Of a stretch of 64,000 nt of DNA, positions 26,723-35,608 are shown in pieces. The notes under the pieces are model-generated. The model was not told the DNA's origin. It searched no databases and saw only the letters and a program-made list of their open reading frames with translations. This DNA is from Rhizobium hidalgonense. GTDB lineage: Bacteria > Pseudomonadota > Alphaproteobacteria > Rhizobiales > Rhizobiaceae. Position numbers and translations under genes: made by a program. Positions within the stretch are counted from its first letter, which is position 1. Every line of letters starts with the position of its first letter. The stretch is taken from contig NZ_LODW01000116.1 in NCBI RefSeq assembly GCF_002914525.1, positions 186,001-250,000 on the forward strand, read 5' to 3'.

Positions 26723-28204
26723 TCACGAGGTGAGAACCCCGTTTCGTCGCGGCATGAGCCGTTGAACAACGATGGTCTCGATGCCGCCGGGCCTTCCCAG
26801 AATCTGCCAGAGCAGCAGCGCGAAGGCCCAGAAGATTGTGGCTGCCGCCCCGCCGCAAGATGCCAGCGCGACGATAAGATTGAGGCCGAGAGGCATGGCA
26901 ACGAGCGTAGGCTGCACCCAAAGCAGGAAAGCAATCATCGGCAAGCTTGCGACCAGGGGCCGGAAAAAGGAATTCAGCTGCGAGGCAAAGGTCGCGCCGA
27001 TCAGCCGCCGCGTGATGACGAGCGATGCGGCATAGGCGACAAGCACCGCAACAACACGCGCGCCCAGCGCCCCCGCCACCTGAAAATAAGCGATGCCCAG
27101 AATGGTGACCGGAGCCCTGACGGCGAACTCGACGAACATCCGGAGAGCGACATAACGGGTATTGTTCATGACCATGGCCAATGGCGGCATCATGTTCGTG
27201 GGAAGACCGAGCAGGCTGACAAGGCACAGCCATTGCAAGATCGGTGCGGACGATGCCCATTTCTCTCCGACGAGGATACGCACGGTCGGCTCGGCGAGGA
27301 AGGCAAGCGCGATGAGCACGGGTGCCGCGACGAAGGTGATCGCATTCGTCGCTTTGAGATAGGCGGCGACCAGGTTGCGGCGGTCTTCGACAGTGGCGAA
27401 TGCCGCCATCAGCGGGCGCAGCAACGGCCCGACGAAGGTCTGGTACGGAATAGCCGCGATATTGTCGGCGACGCTGAAGGCGCCGAACGTCGACAAGCCG
27501 GTAAAACGCGGCAGCAGCAGCCGGTCTAGCTGCCAATTGATCGAATTCAGCACCTGCGACACGGTATTCCAGCTGATCATGTCCTGAAAATGCGTCCATT
27601 CGGAAAGGCTGAACGTCGGTCGCATCGGCGCAAAGACATAGGACATGATCATCGCCGCAGTCGGGCCGGCGACCGCGCCGATCGCCAGCCCCCAATAGCT
27701 GCCTGTTGCCACAGCTACCCCTACCCCGAACAGCAATGTCGACCCTTTGGCGATCAGATCGAGCGCGAACTCGCGTTTGAAATCGAACCGCTGCATGAAA
27801 AGAACCATGCGCGGACTGATCGTGCTGCGCATGGCAGGCGCGATCGAGAGAACGGCGACAAGGGCGAAAAGCCGTGAATCGTCGTAGATCAGCGCCATCG
27901 GCCAGGAGATGAGCATCATCAGCAGGCTGATGGCCAGTCCTCTCAGCAGGCTGAGGGTGAAGGCCGTGGCGAACATCTCGTCCGACGGTGAGGATTGACG
28001 CATCAGCGCCTGCGTCAACGGCAGGTCCAGGATCGACTCGACGATGACCAGCACCGATGTCGCGATGGCGACCAGGCCGAAATCCGCGGGGCTCAAAAGC
28101 CTTGCCAGGACAAGCAGGCTGACGAAATCCAGCACCCGCGCCAGGAATTTTCCGCTGATGGTCCAGATGCTCGCCGTCGCCGTCCTCTGAGCTACGCTTG
28201 ACAT
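26723..28204 (-). CDS. Polysaccharide flippase (Wzx/ExoT, MOP superfamily)
   Basis: A 493-residue membrane protein with about 12-14 hydrophobic segments and the N-terminal pattern LVLARLLSPADFGLVAIATSV shared by WzxC/ExoT flippases. It would move the lipid-linked repeat unit to the periplasm. It lies 80 bases after the GT4 gene and 52 bases before the glycanase. Confidence 0.9.
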   Translation of the reverse strand: MSSVAQRTATASIWTISGKFLARVLDFVSLLVLARLLSPADFGLVAIATSVLVIVESILDLPLTQALMRQSSPSDEMFATAFTLSLLRGLAISLLMMLISWPMALIYDDSRLFALVAVLSIAPAMRSTISPRMVLFMQRFDFKREFALDLIAKGSTLLFGVGVAVATGSYWGLAIGAVAGPTAAMIMSYVFAPMRPTFSLSEWTHFQDMISWNTVSQVLNSINWQLDRLLLPRFTGLSTFGAFSVADNIAAIPYQTFVGPLLRPLMAAFATVEDRRNLVAAYLKATNAITFVAAPVLIALAFLAEPTVRILVGEKWASSAPILQWLCLVSLLGLPTNMMPPLAMVMNNTRYVALRMFVEFAVRAPVTILGIAYFQVAGALGARVVAVLVAYAASLVITRRLIGATFASQLNSFFRPLVASLPMIAFLLWVQPTLVAMPLGLNLIVALASCGGAAATIFWAFALLLWQILGRPGGIETIVVQRLMPRRNGVLTS

Positions 28205-28284
28205 GATCTATTTATCTATTCCTCGTCGAGGGTTTGAGACGCTTCGGGTCACGGCGGCAAGGCAGGTAACGGCGTTCCTTCCCG

Positions 28285-29529
28285 TCAAGCGGACCGTCGT
28301 CTGAAGGTGTCGGCGGATCGGTCGTCATGGCTGGACAGCTGTTGCTCGATGAGGCTGGACAGACGATCGCGGAAGACGGCGGAGGAGAATTTCAGCGAAT
28401 GCGCGCGGATTGCCTGCGGATCGATATCGTCCTCGACCTCTTCGAATGCTGCCATCGTTTCCAAAAGAGCTTCTGTCGTCTGCTCGGCGAAGCGGAAGCC
28501 GACCTGCGGCGCGGATACGGTCTCCCGGGCGCCGCCCGCATCGAAGGCCAGGACCGGCCGCCCCGATGCCATGGCTTCCACCGGCAGGATGCCAAAATCC
28601 TCCGTGCCCGGAAACAACAGGGCGCGGCATCGCGACAGGTGATCGCGCAGCACGTTGAAGGGCTGATGGCCGAGAAACTCGACGGTCGGCCCGGCGATCG
28701 ACTTCAGATAAGGGAGTTGTTCGCCCTCGCCGATCACCACCAGTTTCCGCCCGGCCTCGGTGCAGGCGCGCACAGCGATATCCGGCCGCTTATAGGTGGT
28801 CAGCTGTCCCGCATAGAGGTAGAACTCGCCCTTCCCTTTGCCCACTGCAAAATCATCGGTCGCAACCGGCGGATGAATGACAATGGATTCCCGGTCGTAG
28901 AAGCGGCGGATGCGGCTTGCGACATAGTCGGAGTTGGCGACGAACAGATCCACCCGCGAGGCGGTCGTCACGTCCCAGGCGCGCAGCATCGGCGCGGTGA
29001 TCGACATCAGGGCGCGGCCCACCCAGGGAAGCCCATGGCGGTAGACATGGAACTGATCCCAGATATAGCGCATCGGCGAATGGCAGTAGCAGACATGCAG
29101 AGCGTCGGCGCGCGTGATGATGCCCTTGGCAGGCCCGGATTCGCTCGACAGCACCAGATCATAGTCCTGCAGATCGAACTGCTCGAGCGCAAAGGGCATC
29201 AGCGGCAGCATCTTGGTGTAATGCCGTTGCGCGCCGGGGATCTTCTGCAGGAAGGATGTGCGGATGTTGCGCGTCTTCAGAAAATCGCTGATGCGATCGC
29301 GGTTGCAGACGAGGGTGAAGATGTCTGCCTGCGGAAACATGCGGCATAGTTCTTCGACGACCTTTTCACCCCCGCGCATCGAAACGAGCCAGTAATGCAC
29401 AATGGCGACACGAAGCTGCTTGGCGTCGCTTGCGCTTCCGGCCTCGGCGACACGTCGTTTCGCCATGACGGGCGCATCGGCGAGAAACGCCCTCGCATCG
29501 GGAAGGGAGGTTGTTGCTTTCAGGGTCAA
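28285..29529 (-). CDS. Glycosyltransferase family 4
   Basis: A GT-B retaining glycosyltransferase of 414 residues. The N-domain begins LRVAIVHYWLVSMRGGEKVV. The C-domain nucleotide-sugar motif is GTEDFGILPVEAMASGRPVLA (E-x7-E type). I chose the TTG start at 29529: it overlaps the upstream stop (TTGA) and has GGAG 7 bases before it. An internal ATG at 29466 is the alternative. Adds a sugar to the lipid-linked repeat. Confidence 0.87.
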   Translation of the reverse strand: MTLKATTSLPDARAFLADAPVMAKRRVAEAGSASDAKQLRVAIVHYWLVSMRGGEKVVEELCRMFPQADIFTLVCNRDRISDFLKTRNIRTSFLQKIPGAQRHYTKMLPLMPFALEQFDLQDYDLVLSSESGPAKGIITRADALHVCYCHSPMRYIWDQFHVYRHGLPWVGRALMSITAPMLRAWDVTTASRVDLFVANSDYVASRIRRFYDRESIVIHPPVATDDFAVGKGKGEFYLYAGQLTTYKRPDIAVRACTEAGRKLVVIGEGEQLPYLKSIAGPTVEFLGHQPFNVLRDHLSRCRALLFPGTEDFGILPVEAMASGRPVLAFDAGGARETVSAPQVGFRFAEQTTEALLETMAAFEEVEDDIDPQAIRAHSLKFSSAVFRDRLSSLIEQQLSSHDDRSADTFRRRSA

Positions 29530-30872
29530 CGGAATACTCCTTGTGTCGCCATGCCGTCTACCGGCTCGAAAACCGCATTCGTCGAAAGCAGGCCGTGATA
29601 TTCGGCAAGAAGCGCGTCGCGCCATTCCTCGTGTGTCGAGGCGAGATCCGGCGACATCTGGAAAGCCCGCTCGCTCATGGCGCGGACCTCATGCATCGGC
29701 ATCTGGCTGTATCTCGTCAAAATATCGGCAAAGGCGCATTCGTCGGCCGTATCGCAGGCAAGTGCCATGCCGGCTCTTTCCATTTCCTCGGCGAGAAAGG
29801 CGCCGCGCGACATGATGACGGGCAGCCCGCTCCTGGCCGCTTCGATCGCGACGAGACCGAACGGCTCGGGATAGCGAGAGGGCATCAACAACGCACGCGC
29901 CTCGCGGATGGTCGGGCCGATCTCCGCATGCGACAGCCAGCCGACGGCTCTGACGTGATCTCCCGATGCTCTGACCAACGGCATCAGCGGCCCGTCCCCG
30001 ATCACGCAGAGCCTGACGCCGGCTCTGCGCGTGGCAGCTATGGCGTCCTCAACGCCTTTCTCCTCGTCCAGCCGCCCGATGAACACGAACTCGTCGTTGG
30101 CCTCTGCTTCGATGCGGTTGATCGAGAGTGGCGCGACGGGATTGCGGATCGTCGTTAGCCGTTCGGGTCGATAACCGGCGCCGACGAGAAAACTCGCCAT
30201 CTTCTCGTGCAGCAGGATGATCCGGCCGAAATCGGTCTGCCCCTTCAAGAGCCGGAGGATATTGGAGCCGCGGGCGACCCGCCACAATTTGTGCGAATAA
30301 CTTCTCTTGTCGCAAGCTGTCGCAATGCAGCCTCCGCCAAGCGGGCGTCGCTGGCAGATCTCCTGCGCCTGGTAGTCGAAGAAGGCGCCGTTGGGGCAGG
30401 CCGTGAAGAAATCATGCGCGTGAACCACGCATCGTCCGGCGACCGGCAACAGCGCCCGGAAAATCGCGGGAGACAGGATCTGGTGCCAGCCATGCACATG
30501 GTAGACGGTGTTGGCGGTATCTTTTTCGGCAATCCAGTTCGCCACCATGCGGACGGCGGCGCGATTGTGAATGCCGGTGACCAATACCTTCGCGCGATCG
30601 GCGCTGAGCAGGTCGCGGCTGTTCAGCCCGACCATTGAGACCCCGAGTGCGGCAAGCTCCGTATTGGCGGCGGCATCCCCGCTAATATAGGTTACGGGGA
30701 TGCCAAGCCCGCGAAAAAGCTTGGCAGACAGCACCGCCAGGCCTGTCGCGCCGCCTCTGGCCACCGAATAGTCGTCGATGACGACCACCCGATCGATCGT
30801 CGTTGCGCGGGGGCCGGAAAACCGGCCGAAGCTTGCGGTGAATCGGATGCGCTCGGAAAACGACGGGCGCAT
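29526..30872 (-). CDS. Glycosyltransferase family 4
   Basis: A 448-residue GT-B enzyme. It begins with a Rossmann strand (RVVVIDDYSVARGGATGLA), and the C-domain has FVFIGRLDEEKGVEDAI and SRYPEPFGLVAIEAARSGLP (E-x7-E). A Cys-rich insert around HAHDFFTACPNGAFFD, with a run of six cysteines over about 35 residues, is unusual for GT4. Its ATG overlaps the Crp stop (TAATG), so it is co-translated with the regulator. Confidence 0.87.
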   Translation of the reverse strand: MRPSFSERIRFTASFGRFSGPRATTIDRVVVIDDYSVARGGATGLAVLSAKLFRGLGIPVTYISGDAAANTELAALGVSMVGLNSRDLLSADRAKVLVTGIHNRAAVRMVANWIAEKDTANTVYHVHGWHQILSPAIFRALLPVAGRCVVHAHDFFTACPNGAFFDYQAQEICQRRPLGGGCIATACDKRSYSHKLWRVARGSNILRLLKGQTDFGRIILLHEKMASFLVGAGYRPERLTTIRNPVAPLSINRIEAEANDEFVFIGRLDEEKGVEDAIAATRRAGVRLCVIGDGPLMPLVRASGDHVRAVGWLSHAEIGPTIREARALLMPSRYPEPFGLVAIEAARSGLPVIMSRGAFLAEEMERAGMALACDTADECAFADILTRYSQMPMHEVRAMSERAFQMSPDLASTHEEWRDALLAEYHGLLSTNAVFEPVDGMATQGVFR

Positions 30873-31609
30873 TACTTCACCGAAACCGCGCCGTTGGCAC
30901 AGGCCTCCAGCGCCTTGCGGTTGAGAATGCGGATCTTGCCCTGCCCCCCGTCGATAATCTTGCCTTCCCGCAGGCGCCGAAGGCATTGATTGACCTTTTC
31001 GCGCGACGCCGGCAGCGTCGCTGCCAAGTCATTTTGCGAAATGATCAGTTCGTCCCCGCTATTTGCCGCGTCTTTTCCATAAACAGCCGAAAGCCGCAGC
31101 AGCGTGCTGGCCAGTCTCGACTGCAGGGTCGACGCCGCATTCGCAATGATCCGGAGTTCAAGCTCCGAAATACGCGCCAGCGCTCTGGAGAAGACCTTCT
31201 CCCGAAAGCTCGGATCGCTGGCATACATGTCGCGCAGCAGGCGCCCTTCGAAGAAATGCAGCTCGCAGTTGGAGCTGGCTCGATATTCAAGGCTCAACGT
31301 CTGCCTGCGCAGAACCTCAAGTTCGCCGATCAGGCCTGATTTCGGAATGATCTCGACGATAAATTCCCTGCCGTCGGGCAGCATCGTGCTTGCGCTGACC
31401 ACGCCCGAATGCACGCGGGCGAACATATCGATCAGGACGCCGGCGCCGGCGATGACCTCGCCGCGCCGGAAACGCCGGACGCTCGACCGGCAGGAAAGGA
31501 ATTCATCGTCGTGCACTATCCGGCTGCCGAGATGAATGCCGCCGCCAGTCGATATCGCCCCCCTGCCGATGCCGGCCTTACGATCTGATGCGTGTGTCGC
31601 TCCATCCAT
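30872..31609 (-). CDS. Crp/Fnr-family regulator, copy 1
   Basis: A 245-residue activator/repressor with an N-terminal cyclic-nucleotide-binding-type beta-roll (residues about 35-140) and a C-terminal winged helix (QNDLAATLPASREKVNQCLRRL). The helix keeps the S-R-E triad that contacts TGTGA half-sites in Crp; the Arg three residues later is Gln. The FNR cysteine set is absent. The phosphate-binding RxA of Crp is not obvious, so the ligand is unknown. The start at 31609 has GGAG 8 bases upstream, exactly as in copy 2 (42278). It heads the minus-strand polysaccharide unit and diverges from the ExoY-like gene. Confidence 0.88.
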   Translation of the reverse strand: MDGATHASDRKAGIGRGAISTGGGIHLGSRIVHDDEFLSCRSSVRRFRRGEVIAGAGVLIDMFARVHSGVVSASTMLPDGREFIVEIIPKSGLIGELEVLRRQTLSLEYRASSNCELHFFEGRLLRDMYASDPSFREKVFSRALARISELELRIIANAASTLQSRLASTLLRLSAVYGKDAANSGDELIISQNDLAATLPASREKVNQCLRRLREGKIIDGGQGKIRILNRKALEACANGAVSVK

Positions 31610-31643
31610 GCGCATAACTCCGAGTACTAGAATGATCATAGAA

Positions 31644-31662
31644 AATGCTGCACTGCATCATT
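31644..31662. promoter_or_regulatory. Palindrome upstream of Crp copy 1
   Basis: AATGCTGCA-C-TGCATCATT, 8 of 9 pairs matching, 35-53 bp before the crp start and overlapping the predicted -10. A candidate autoregulatory site. I do not see the same sequence before copy 2. Confidence 0.35.
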
Positions 31663-31687
31663 TATATTGCCTTAATAGGCAAGTCAA
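31659..31687 (-). promoter_or_regulatory. Predicted promoter of Crp copy 1
   Basis: TTGACT, 17-bp spacer, TAAATG on the minus strand. The 11-mer AAGTCAAATAA (plus strand, 31681) containing the -35 is repeated at 42346, at nearly the same distance from the start of copy 2 (72 and 68 bp). Confidence 0.45.
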
Positions 31688-31986
31688 ATAACATCACCGA
31701 TAATTAGCGTAAAGATAAAGTTTATATCCAGTTGAAAAACAGAAAATACATCACATACCGAAATCAAAATTCGATTCGTCCGCACAACTGTCGCATAATT
31801 GGAGAGTCGTTCTTGCAAAGAGTCTTAGAGACTAAAAATTGTCATGGCATCAAAAATATAAATGAATCTCCGTGAGTTAATCACCAGTAGGTAGCTTCGG
31901 CGGTGATTTAGAATGAAAATAAATAGAACAAGGTACAGTGACAATTCTCTTCCGCCATTTGGTAGCATAAAGAAATAATTAAGGAT

Positions 31987-32002
31987 TATGACCTTGGTAA
32001 CA
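31987..32002. promoter_or_regulatory. Crp-like site upstream of ExoY copy 1 (imperfect)
   Basis: TATGA-CCTTGG-TAACA aligns base for base with the perfect site at 42646-42661 (3 differences in 16). Its centre is 73.5 bp upstream of the ExoY copy 1 start, against 75.5 bp in copy 2. Confidence 0.5.
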
Positions 32003-32067
32003 GACAATCAGGGTGCGGCGCAGCAAAGTTTGAACGGTTCTTAATCGGAAAGTTTTGGAGACCACCG

Positions 32068-32769
32068 ATGGCACGGCAAGCACATAGTTTCGAGGCATGG
32101 TCGCGTGTCGGACAGTCTGCGAAAGACGGCGACCTCCATGCGTCCCAGCCTCGTGCAGCAGGCAGATCGTCCAAGCGCGCGCTCGACATTCTGTTGGCAA
32201 TCACCGCCCTGATCCTGCTTTCCCCGCTTCTGCTGCTCGTCGCGATGATCGTGAAATTCTCCGACCGCGGTCCTATCTTCTATTCCCACACGCGCATCGG
32301 CTTCGGCGGAGCGCCGTTCGGATGCCTCAAGTTTCGCACGATGAAGACCGATGCGAGCGCTCAACTCGCCGAATTGCTGCAAAACAGTCCCGCTGCGCGC
32401 AGCGAATGGGAAACGACCCGCAAATTGAAGGATGATCCGAGGATCACGGTCGTCGGCGATATCCTGAGGCGGTCGAGCATCGACGAACTCCCCCAGCTGT
32501 TCAATGTTCTTCGTGGCGAGATGAGCCTGGTCGGTCCCCGGCCGATCACCGCCGAGGAATTGCCGCGCTACGGCGAGCATATATGGGCCTACATGGCCGT
32601 CCGTCCTGGATTGACCGGTCATTGGCAGACCAGCGGGCGCAACGATGTCAGCTACGAGCACCGGGTTTCCCTCGACGTTCACTACCTCAATAACTGGTCG
32701 CTTGGCCGGGACTTTATCATCATTGCCAAGACCATTCCCGCTCTGTTTTCGCAGCGTGGCTCGTACTGA
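32068..32769 (+). CDS. ExoY/WbaP-type initiating sugar-phosphate transferase, copy 1
   Basis: A 233-residue monotopic phosphoglycosyl transferase that loads the first sugar-phosphate onto undecaprenyl phosphate at the inner membrane. One hydrophobic segment (residues about 40-60) is followed by GCLKFRTMKTDA, RRSSIDELPQLFNV with the catalytic Asp139-Glu140 pair, GPRPITAEELPRYG, VRPGLTGHWQTSGRN and LDVHYLNNWS. All family motifs are intact. The start at 32068 has GGAG 7 bases upstream. First gene of the plus-strand polysaccharide unit, divergent from Crp copy 1. Confidence 0.92.
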   Translation: MARQAHSFEAWSRVGQSAKDGDLHASQPRAAGRSSKRALDILLAITALILLSPLLLLVAMIVKFSDRGPIFYSHTRIGFGGAPFGCLKFRTMKTDASAQLAELLQNSPAARSEWETTRKLKDDPRITVVGDILRRSSIDELPQLFNVLRGEMSLVGPRPITAEELPRYGEHIWAYMAVRPGLTGHWQTSGRNDVSYEHRVSLDVHYLNNWSLGRDFIIIAKTIPALFSQRGSY

Positions 32770-32887
32770 GCATTAAAGGGGAGAGCTGCCGATCGTGGCC
32801 GATGTCGGAAGGCACGCTAGTCCCCCGTCCCCTCCAAACTGCCAGTATCTCGTTACTCCGTAATCTCGCCATTTGGATTAGGACGAC

Positions 32888-34645
32888 ATGACCTCAAGCA
32901 CGATCTTCAGCGGTGTTTCCCCGATATCCCTGCCTGCCTCCGCAGCCACCGGCGGGAACTCACCGCTGACCCTGCGGGACATGCTCTTTTTTCTCAGAAT
33001 GCGCTGGCTTTGGATCGTGGCTACGATCTTTGCCTTTCTTGCGATGGCCGGCAGCTATCTTCTCACCGCCGAGCCGACTTACGTTGCCAGCACGCAACTT
33101 GTGATCTTCCCGCAGGTGAACAGCACCGAAGCTCAAAGAGCCTTCGCGGAAGACGCATTCATAGAAGGGCAGTTGGAGATCGCCAGATCGAGCGATGTCA
33201 TCGGCGGGACGGTAAGAGCGCTCGATCTTGATAGCGATCCCGACTTTGTCGATTGGAAACCCTCGCTGCTCGACAAGGCGAAGGACTGGCTTCTTTCTGC
33301 TCAGACGGACACGCAGGACGCGGCAGGCGTGGGAACGGGTGAAACGCCACCCAGACCCCGGACCGAGGAGGAACGGCTCCACGACCTGGCAATCGCCACG
33401 CTGCAGAGCATGATGGACATACGCCGGATCGGGAGTTCGACGATCATCGAGATATCAGCTGCAGCGTCGAGCCCTCAGAAGGCCGTCGCCATCGCCGATA
33501 CGCTCGCCAGGCAATATATCCAGAAGAATATCGCAATGAAGGCCGATGCTTCCCGGCAATACAGCGACTGGCTAGAAAAATTCCTGAGGGAGCAGCAGCG
33601 CGGGCTGGCCGATGCCTCCAGCGCCTTGAACACCTTCAACAGCAATCCGCGCGACCAGTTCAAGCTTGCGGAGCTGCAGAGCGCGACGGATGCCCGCCGC
33701 ACCCTTTATGAAAGCACGCTGACCCAGCTTACCGAAGCCAAGCAGCGCATCACCTATCCCGTGTCCGACGCCACGATCGTCTCGCGGGCCACGCTGCCTC
33801 TTTCGAAGGCGAGGCCGCGCAGCACGCTCATCACAGCCTTTGCCGGGGCGGTCGGCCTCGGCGTCGGCTTGGCGCTTGCTATGATAAGGCACGCCAGCGA
33901 CCGCCGGATCGTTCGTCCTCAGCAGATCGCGGACGCCGGCGGAGTGTCCATCGTCACCTTGCTGGCAAGATCGAAGCAGAACCGGGATGGGCATCCTGCG
34001 CGCTTCCTCGGCGCCGGTACAGCCAGCAGCAATACGGCCGCCTATCCTGTTATTCCCGGCATGGCGGAATTGAGCGCAACTATCGTCGGTCTTCGGCGCA
34101 AACGCCGCGTCATCATTGGAATCGTCGCGGTCGATCCCGGCAGCGGGGCATCGACCATTGCCTGCGAACTGGCGGTGCTGTCGTCGATTTCGGGGGCGGA
34201 CACGCTGCTGATCGATGCGGCTGCGCAGAAATCCTCCCTGAGCAAAGCGATCGCGCCCCATAGTTCCACAGGTCTCATCGATGTGCTCGACAACGGCGAA
34301 CTGATCCAGACGGCGGCGTTACCCCTCACCCCAACCCTGAAATTCCTTCCGCTCGGCAAGGTGGAAGCAGTGACGCCGGCCGTTCGTCTAAGCTCCCGCC
34401 GCACGCAGCTGAGCTTCGCCGAGCTGAAAAAGGAATTCGACGCCATATTCGTCGATATTTCCGCATTCTCGACCTCCCCCGATGCCAATGCGATCGCGCC
34501 GGAGCTGGATGGCGTCCTCGTGGTCACCTCGCATGGGCGCACCTCGATCGACGATACCGTGCGCGTCATCGACACCATGCGCAATGTCGGCGCCGAGATC
34601 CTCGGTGTGATCATCAACCATGCACCGAAGAGAATAGAGTCATGA
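32888..34645 (+). CDS. ExoP/Wzc-like polysaccharide co-polymerase with degenerate kinase domain
   Basis: A 585-residue inner-membrane chain-length regulator. TM1 is at residues about 38-58, then a periplasmic coiled-coil Wzz domain, then TM2 at about 312-335 (ITAFAGAVGLGVGLALAMI), then a cytoplasmic BY-kinase-like domain. In that domain the Walker A Lys is replaced by Ala (DPGSGAST, Ala421), and Walker A' reads LLIDAAAQKS instead of the usual LLIDxDxR. No C-terminal tyrosine cluster is seen. It may regulate assembly without kinase activity. It lies 118 bases after ExoY copy 1 and overlaps the GT2 gene by ATGA. Confidence 0.88.
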   Translation: MTSSTIFSGVSPISLPASAATGGNSPLTLRDMLFFLRMRWLWIVATIFAFLAMAGSYLLTAEPTYVASTQLVIFPQVNSTEAQRAFAEDAFIEGQLEIARSSDVIGGTVRALDLDSDPDFVDWKPSLLDKAKDWLLSAQTDTQDAAGVGTGETPPRPRTEEERLHDLAIATLQSMMDIRRIGSSTIIEISAAASSPQKAVAIADTLARQYIQKNIAMKADASRQYSDWLEKFLREQQRGLADASSALNTFNSNPRDQFKLAELQSATDARRTLYESTLTQLTEAKQRITYPVSDATIVSRATLPLSKARPRSTLITAFAGAVGLGVGLALAMIRHASDRRIVRPQQIADAGGVSIVTLLARSKQNRDGHPARFLGAGTASSNTAAYPVIPGMAELSATIVGLRRKRRVIIGIVAVDPGSGASTIACELAVLSSISGADTLLIDAAAQKSSLSKAIAPHSSTGLIDVLDNGELIQTAALPLTPTLKFLPLGKVEAVTPAVRLSSRRTQLSFAELKKEFDAIFVDISAFSTSPDANAIAPELDGVLVVTSHGRTSIDDTVRVIDTMRNVGAEILGVIINHAPKRIES

Positions 34646-35604
34646 TCTCACCTTCGGCAGGAGCAGCAAGACGGGACCGCCCATTGCGAATTGCCCTGGG
34701 GATCGCCTCGGCCGGGCGCCCTTCGATATTGCGGGAGACGATCGATTATCTCACCGGCCTGCCGGATCAAGCCGAACGGCTGATCGTCTGCGTGCCCGTC
34801 ATCGAGGATGCGGCCGGGCTCGCCGGCCGCAGTGACGTGGAAGTCATCGTCGGCAGCCGCGGCCTGACCGTCCAGCGCAACAGGATCATCCAGGCCGCAT
34901 CAGCCGATGCGGACGTGCTGATCTTTCTCGACGACGACTTCATTCCCGCCGCGACTTTCCTGTCGCGCATGGCGGCCGTCTTTGCAGCAAAGCCGGACGT
35001 GGCAATCGCCACCGGCGAGGTACTCGCTGACGGGGTCCTCGACGGGGGCCTCAGCATGACGAAGGCCCTGGAGGTTCTCGAAACGGCAGGCGAAGGCGCC
35101 GAGCATGTCGCGGATGTCTACAACGCCTATGGATGCAACATGGCGGTCCGCCTTGCGCCCGTTGTCGAGCACGCCCTGACCTTCGACGAGCAGCTGCCGC
35201 TTTACGGCTGGCTCGAGGATGTCGATTTCAGCAGGTCCATCGCCCGCCACGGCCGGTCCGTCTACGTCGAAGGCGCCCGCGGTGTGCATCTCGGCGTCAG
35301 ATCCGGACGCCAGCCCGGCCGAAGGCTCGGTTATTCACAGATCGCCAATCCTGTCTACCTGATCCGCAAGGGCACGATGTCGAAAGGCCGTGCAATCGCG
35401 CAGATCGGCCGCAACATCCTGGCAAATATGTCGGGCGCCCTGCTGAAGGACCGCCTGATCGACCGGTGGGGACGTTTGAACGGCAATGTGCTGGCGCTAG
35501 CCGATCTTCTTGTCGGTCGTGCCTCTCCGTCCCGCATTCTCGAACTCGGCACTCCGTCGCCGCGCGAGATGCCTTCACCGTCGACCGCAACGAAACGGAG
35601 ATAG
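34642..35604 (+). CDS. Glycosyltransferase family 2
   Basis: A 320-residue GT-A inverting glycosyltransferase. N-terminal RIALGIASAGRPSILRETI, metal motif LIFLDDDFIP at about residue 95 (DxD), and an acceptor-side motif YGWLEDVDFSR. It overlaps the co-polymerase gene by ATGA. Adds a sugar to the repeat unit. Confidence 0.88.
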   Translation: MISPSAGAARRDRPLRIALGIASAGRPSILRETIDYLTGLPDQAERLIVCVPVIEDAAGLAGRSDVEVIVGSRGLTVQRNRIIQAASADADVLIFLDDDFIPAATFLSRMAAVFAAKPDVAIATGEVLADGVLDGGLSMTKALEVLETAGEGAEHVADVYNAYGCNMAVRLAPVVEHALTFDEQLPLYGWLEDVDFSRSIARHGRSVYVEGARGVHLGVRSGRQPGRRLGYSQIANPVYLIRKGTMSKGRAIAQIGRNILANMSGALLKDRLIDRWGRLNGNVLALADLLVGRASPSRILELGTPSPREMPSPSTATKRR

Positions 35605-35608
35605 ACCA

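Larger units (their letters stand above)
31610..32067. other. AT-rich divergent control region 1
   Basis: 458 bp between Crp copy 1 and ExoY copy 1, much more AT-rich than its surroundings. It holds the crp promoter, a near-perfect palindrome (31644-31662) and a Crp-like site (31987-32002). No credible gene. The layout matches the region at 42279-42728. Confidence 0.6.

Noticed and set aside
31825..32007. 60-codon minus-strand frame in the AT-rich control region
   Set aside because: Low-complexity hydrophobic sequence from AT-rich DNA with no ribosome site and no counterpart in region 2.
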